Shown here piece after piece: positions 6,777 through 8,914 of a stretch of DNA of 8,914 nt. The translations under genes and the position numbers were made by a program. The notes beneath the pieces were generated by a model. It made no database searches. It was not told the DNA's origin and worked only from the letters and a program-made list of their open reading frames with translations. The DNA comes from an uncultured Clostridium sp. (GTDB lineage Bacteria > Bacillota > Clostridia > TANB77 > CAG-508). The stretch lies in NCBI GenBank assembly GCA_948465625.1, contig CAOJXM010000031.1, positions 1 to 8,914 on the forward strand, given 5' to 3'. Position 1 is the stretch's first letter; every line of letters begins with the position of its first letter.

Positions 6777-8501
6777 TTATACTCCTTTATTAAAAGATTT
6801 CCATTTCATACTAATTTTTGATTGCCTTTTTTGTCTTTTGGTATTTAAAAAGTCAGGACGGTCCTCTCTTTTCCAAGAAGGTGCCAAAAATACACCTTTG
6901 TGCATATTAATAACAGGACTATATGGTTGTAAATAAGGTACACCAAAGGATTTTAGGTGACACAAAATAAGCAGATGTACAAATAAGCCTAAAGTAATAC
7001 CAAGAAAACCACATAAGTAGCCTAATAAAATATAAATAAAACGAGTTAACCTACAATGAAAACCAAGTGCAAAGTCAGGAATGGCAAATGAGGCAATACC
7101 AGTAATGGCAACCACGATGACCAAAATAGGACTTACAATGTTAGCATCTACGGCTGCTTGCCCAATAATAATGGCACCAATAATACCAATGGTGGAACCA
7201 ATAGCAGAAGGAACTCGTAAGCTGGCTTCTCTGATTAATTCAAAAGAAAATTCCATGGCTAGTATTTCTATTAAAATAGGAAAGGGAACCAACTCTCTTG
7301 ATGCAACAATGGCAAAGAGCAGTTCGGTTGGCAGTAGTTCTTGATGAAAAGCGGTAATAGCAATATAAATACCAGGCAAAAGTAGGGTGATAAATAAAGC
7401 TAAAATACGAAGTATTTTTAACATATTAGCAAATTGATATCTTAAGTTATTATCTTCTGGAGAAGAAATGTAATCAATAAAAGTACCAGGAGCAACCAGT
7501 ACATAAGCAGAACCATTAATAATAACAACAACACGTCCTTCTAATAAAAGATTACTTGCCTTGTCTGGACGTTCGGTTGCAATGAGTTGAGGAAGGCCAA
7601 AACGGTCATCATCTTCAATTAATTGTTCGAGTTGTCCAGAAGAGGTAAGGTAGTCAACCTCTAGATTGTTAATTCGATATTTTACTTCTGCAACTAAGTC
7701 TGTGTTGGTAATGTTTTTCATATAGCAAATGGCACAAGCGGTTTTACTTAGTTTACCAATTTTTACATTTTCAATGATTAGATTTTCATTATTGATAATT
7801 CTTCTAACCAAAGAGGTGTTAGTACGAATGTTTTCGGTAAAACCTTCTTGAGAACCACGAATGACCATTTCATTTTCTGGTTTACCAATGCTTCTTTGTT
7901 TAAAACCTTTTACATCAATATCAAAAGCAGTATCAATGGTATCTACAAATAAGGCACAATTTCCAGAGTTGATACTAGAAAGGATTTCGCTAAATTCTTG
8001 TTGTTTTTTTACACTATTTTGTGGCATTAAATTATTGTAGATATAATCTACTAAATTAAATTTTTTTACTTTTCGAACCGTAATGTTATTGGCTACTGCT
8101 TGTGAAATAACCCTATTTTGGTCAGCATCAAAGGTGTTGGCACGATTACGTAGCATAAGAGGGTTTAAAACAAAGTCATTAATGAGTTTGGTATCTACCA
8201 TTCCATCAATATATAATAGGAAGGCACCAAACTGCTTGTTTTTAGCAGTTAGCGTAAATTCTCGGATAATTAAATCACTATTAATAAGCGTATTGTATTT
8301 TACTTTCATAAATTCTAAGTTTACACTTAAACTAGGAAAGACTTTTTTGGGTTCTGGTACTTCTTGATTGTCTAAATCACCAACAAAAGTATTATCTAGA
8401 ATGGCAACTTCTTCATCGGTTTCTGGAATATTAAATTTGTATTCTTTTAAATCATCTTCATAGTCAAAGAAATGGGTGAAGAATTTTTTTAGTTTGTCCA
8501 T
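6777..8501 (-). CDS. gerAA: Spore germinant receptor subunit A, GerA family
   Basis: This subunit, with B and C, forms the nutrient germinant receptor in the inner spore membrane; characterised GerA complexes act as nutrient-gated ion channels through the A subunit. The start is ATG at 8499-8501, because GGAGG (complement of 8507-8511) lies 5 nt upstream; the in-frame TTG at 8511-8513 overlaps that ribosome-binding site and is rejected. Residues 1-360 are soluble and include YIDGMVD (97-103), the signature RGSQEGFTENIRTN (215-228) and EGRVVVIINGSAYVLVAPGTF (321-341). From about 361 to 515 there are four to five membrane helices with RVPSAIGSTIGIIGAIIIGQ (429-448) and AAVDANIVSP. A short cytoplasmic tail follows SFGVPYLQPYSP (518-529) and is strongly basic near the end. 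At 574 aa it is longer than the roughly 480-aa GerAA of B. subtilis, partly through an acidic N-terminal extension (about 12-56, DYEDDLKEYKF...). It is the first gene of the A-B-C-D operon, 2 nt before B. Confidence 0.97.
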   Translation of the reverse strand: MDKLKKFFTHFFDYEDDLKEYKFNIPETDEEVAILDNTFVGDLDNQEVPEPKKVFPSLSVNLEFMKVKYNTLINSDLIIREFTLTAKNKQFGAFLLYIDGMVDTKLINDFVLNPLMLRNRANTFDADQNRVISQAVANNITVRKVKKFNLVDYIYNNLMPQNSVKKQQEFSEILSSINSGNCALFVDTIDTAFDIDVKGFKQRSIGKPENEMVIRGSQEGFTENIRTNTSLVRRIINNENLIIENVKIGKLSKTACAICYMKNITNTDLVAEVKYRINNLEVDYLTSSGQLEQLIEDDDRFGLPQLIATERPDKASNLLLEGRVVVIINGSAYVLVAPGTFIDYISSPEDNNLRYQFANMLKILRILALFITLLLPGIYIAITAFHQELLPTELLFAIVASRELVPFPILIEILAMEFSFELIREASLRVPSAIGSTIGIIGAIIIGQAAVDANIVSPILVIVVAITGIASFAIPDFALGFHCRLTRFIYILLGYLCGFLGITLGLFVHLLILCHLKSFGVPYLQPYSPVINMHKGVFLAPSWKREDRPDFLNTKRQKRQSKISMKWKSFNKGV

Positions 8502-8532
8502 GTTTGCCTCCAATCGTTTTTGAATTTTAATA

Positions 8533-8562
8533 TAGTATTTACCAATTTAAGAAAAATTATGT
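8533..8562 (-). promoter_or_regulatory. Sigma-G-like promoter for the germinant-receptor operon
   Basis: On the minus strand ACATA (complement of 8558-8562) is followed after exactly 18 nt by AATACTA (complement of 8533-8539). The forespore sigma-G consensus recalled from B. subtilis is GHATR-N18-CATNHTA, so this matches 4 of 5 and 6 of 7 positions. Transcription would begin near 8526, leaving about 15 nt before the GGAGG of subunit A, which is a sensible leader. Germinant-receptor operons are normally sigma-G regulated. In such AT-rich DNA a chance match is possible. Confidence 0.42.
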
Positions 8563-8746
8563 ATGAAATGCTTTAAGTTTTTCTTTTCTACTTTTCCATT
8601 TTTGTATAGTTGTATAAATCTCTAATAGAGCAGTTTATTTTGCTCATAATCTTTAAATATACATTACAATTATAAAATGATAGTATGTGTAAAAGTAAAG
8701 TTTACAAAAATATTGTCAATAAAATGTAGTAAAAAATTGACTTTAA

Positions 8747-8755
8747 TGGTATAAT
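8747..8755 (+). promoter_or_regulatory. Extended -10 promoter for the HEPN gene
   Basis: TGGTATAAT fits the extended -10 motif TGnTATAAT with a perfect hexamer. No good -35 lies 16-18 nt upstream, which extended -10 promoters tolerate. TTGACT at 8737-8742 is too close to serve this -10, but could pair with TAGATT (8761-8766, 18-nt spacing) as a weaker alternative. The predicted start near 8762 precedes the ribosome-binding site GAGG (8773-8776). Confidence 0.5.
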
Positions 8756-8782
8756 GAGAATAGATTGAAAGTGAGGAATTAT

Positions 8783-8914
8783 ATGAATAATATAGATTTA
8801 ATGAATTATTGGATTAAAAGTTCTGATAAAGATATGACGTTATGCTTGATTTAAAAGAGAAAATAGAAATACATATTGTCTATTTTTTGGACAATTACTT
8901 ATAGAAAAATTATT
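8783..8914 (+). pseudogene. HEPN-domain protein, frameshifted, runs off the window
   Basis: From ATG at 8783 (GAGG 6 nt upstream) the frame reads MNNIDLMNYWIKSSDKDMT, the typical opening of a stand-alone HEPN protein (PF05168-like), then stops at 8852-8854 after 23 codons. The expected continuation is present in other frames: MLDLKE from 8842 in the frame one base shifted, then YCLFFGQLLIEKL from 8874 in the third frame. Two single-base losses, one near 8837-8842 and one within the A-rich stretch about 8857-8866, would restore a continuous HEPN N-terminus. Promoter and ribosome-binding site look intact, suggesting recent inactivation or sequence errors. HEPN proteins of this kind often pair with a minimal nucleotidyltransferase as toxin-antitoxin modules; no such partner is visible upstream, and downstream is outside the window. 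The family call rests on motif memory and is fairly secure. Confidence 0.72.

Noticed and set aside
8502..8513. Upstream in-frame TTG start for germinant-receptor subunit A
   Set aside because: The TTG overlaps the GGAGG ribosome-binding site that serves the ATG at 8499-8501.
8620..8645. Two mutually exclusive short stems (CTCTA/TAGAG and GAGCA/TGCTC) in the divergent intergenic region 8514-8782
   Set aside because: Each stem is only five pairs and no T-run or promoter overlap gives them a role; apart from the two promoters I see nothing else in this region.
1..8914. CRISPR arrays, insertion sequences, tRNA/rRNA genes, phage or defence islands
   Set aside because: No regularly spaced repeats, transposase motifs, tRNA cloverleaf or rRNA sequence was recognised on either strand; the HEPN fragment alone does not make a defence system.

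Overview
The window is AT-rich throughout and carries a complete operon for a spore germinant receptor, so the source is a low-GC, endospore-forming Firmicute. The protein style suggests a Clostridia-type gut or environmental lineage, but that is inference and the species cannot be named from this sequence. Shine-Dalgarno sites are strong (GGAGG-like), TTG starts are used at two genes, and intergenic spaces are short.

Layout, left to right. Positions 1-120 hold a clean two-tier hairpin (18-55) and a housekeeping-type promoter for an uncharacterised 187-residue protein (121-684, plus) with a possible helix-turn-helix. A second good promoter (704-732) drives a plus-strand pair: glgP (789-3359, alpha-glucan phosphorylase of the DUF3417 type) and truB (3375-4253, tRNA pseudouridine-55 synthase, TTG start), 15 nt apart.

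From 8501 down to 4250 the minus strand carries a four-gene germination operon: receptor subunits A (574 aa), B (370 aa) and C (408 aa), then a 57-residue two-helix membrane protein. The small protein resembles the 'D' proteins known beside germinant-receptor operons in Bacillus. The genes are 2 nt apart (A-B), overlapping by 8 nt (B-C) and 19 nt apart (C-D). A sigma-G-like promoter with correct 18-nt spacing lies just upstream of subunit A, which fits forespore expression. The A and B subunits sit in the inner spore membrane. C normally does so as a lipoprotein, but here it has no lipobox cysteine.

The truB and D genes converge and their stop codons share the palindrome TTAA (4250-4253). The best terminator for the glgP-truB transcript therefore lies inside the D gene on the opposite strand.

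The right end (8747-8914) holds an intact promoter and ribosome-binding site in front of the start of a HEPN-domain protein. Two single-base frameshifts appear to break it, and it runs off the window.

Most of this is ordinary chromosome: glycogen breakdown, tRNA modification and spore germination. I did not find a wholly new system. The points most worth a second look are the non-lipoprotein C subunit, the overlapping D/truB ends with a nested terminator, and the broken HEPN gene.
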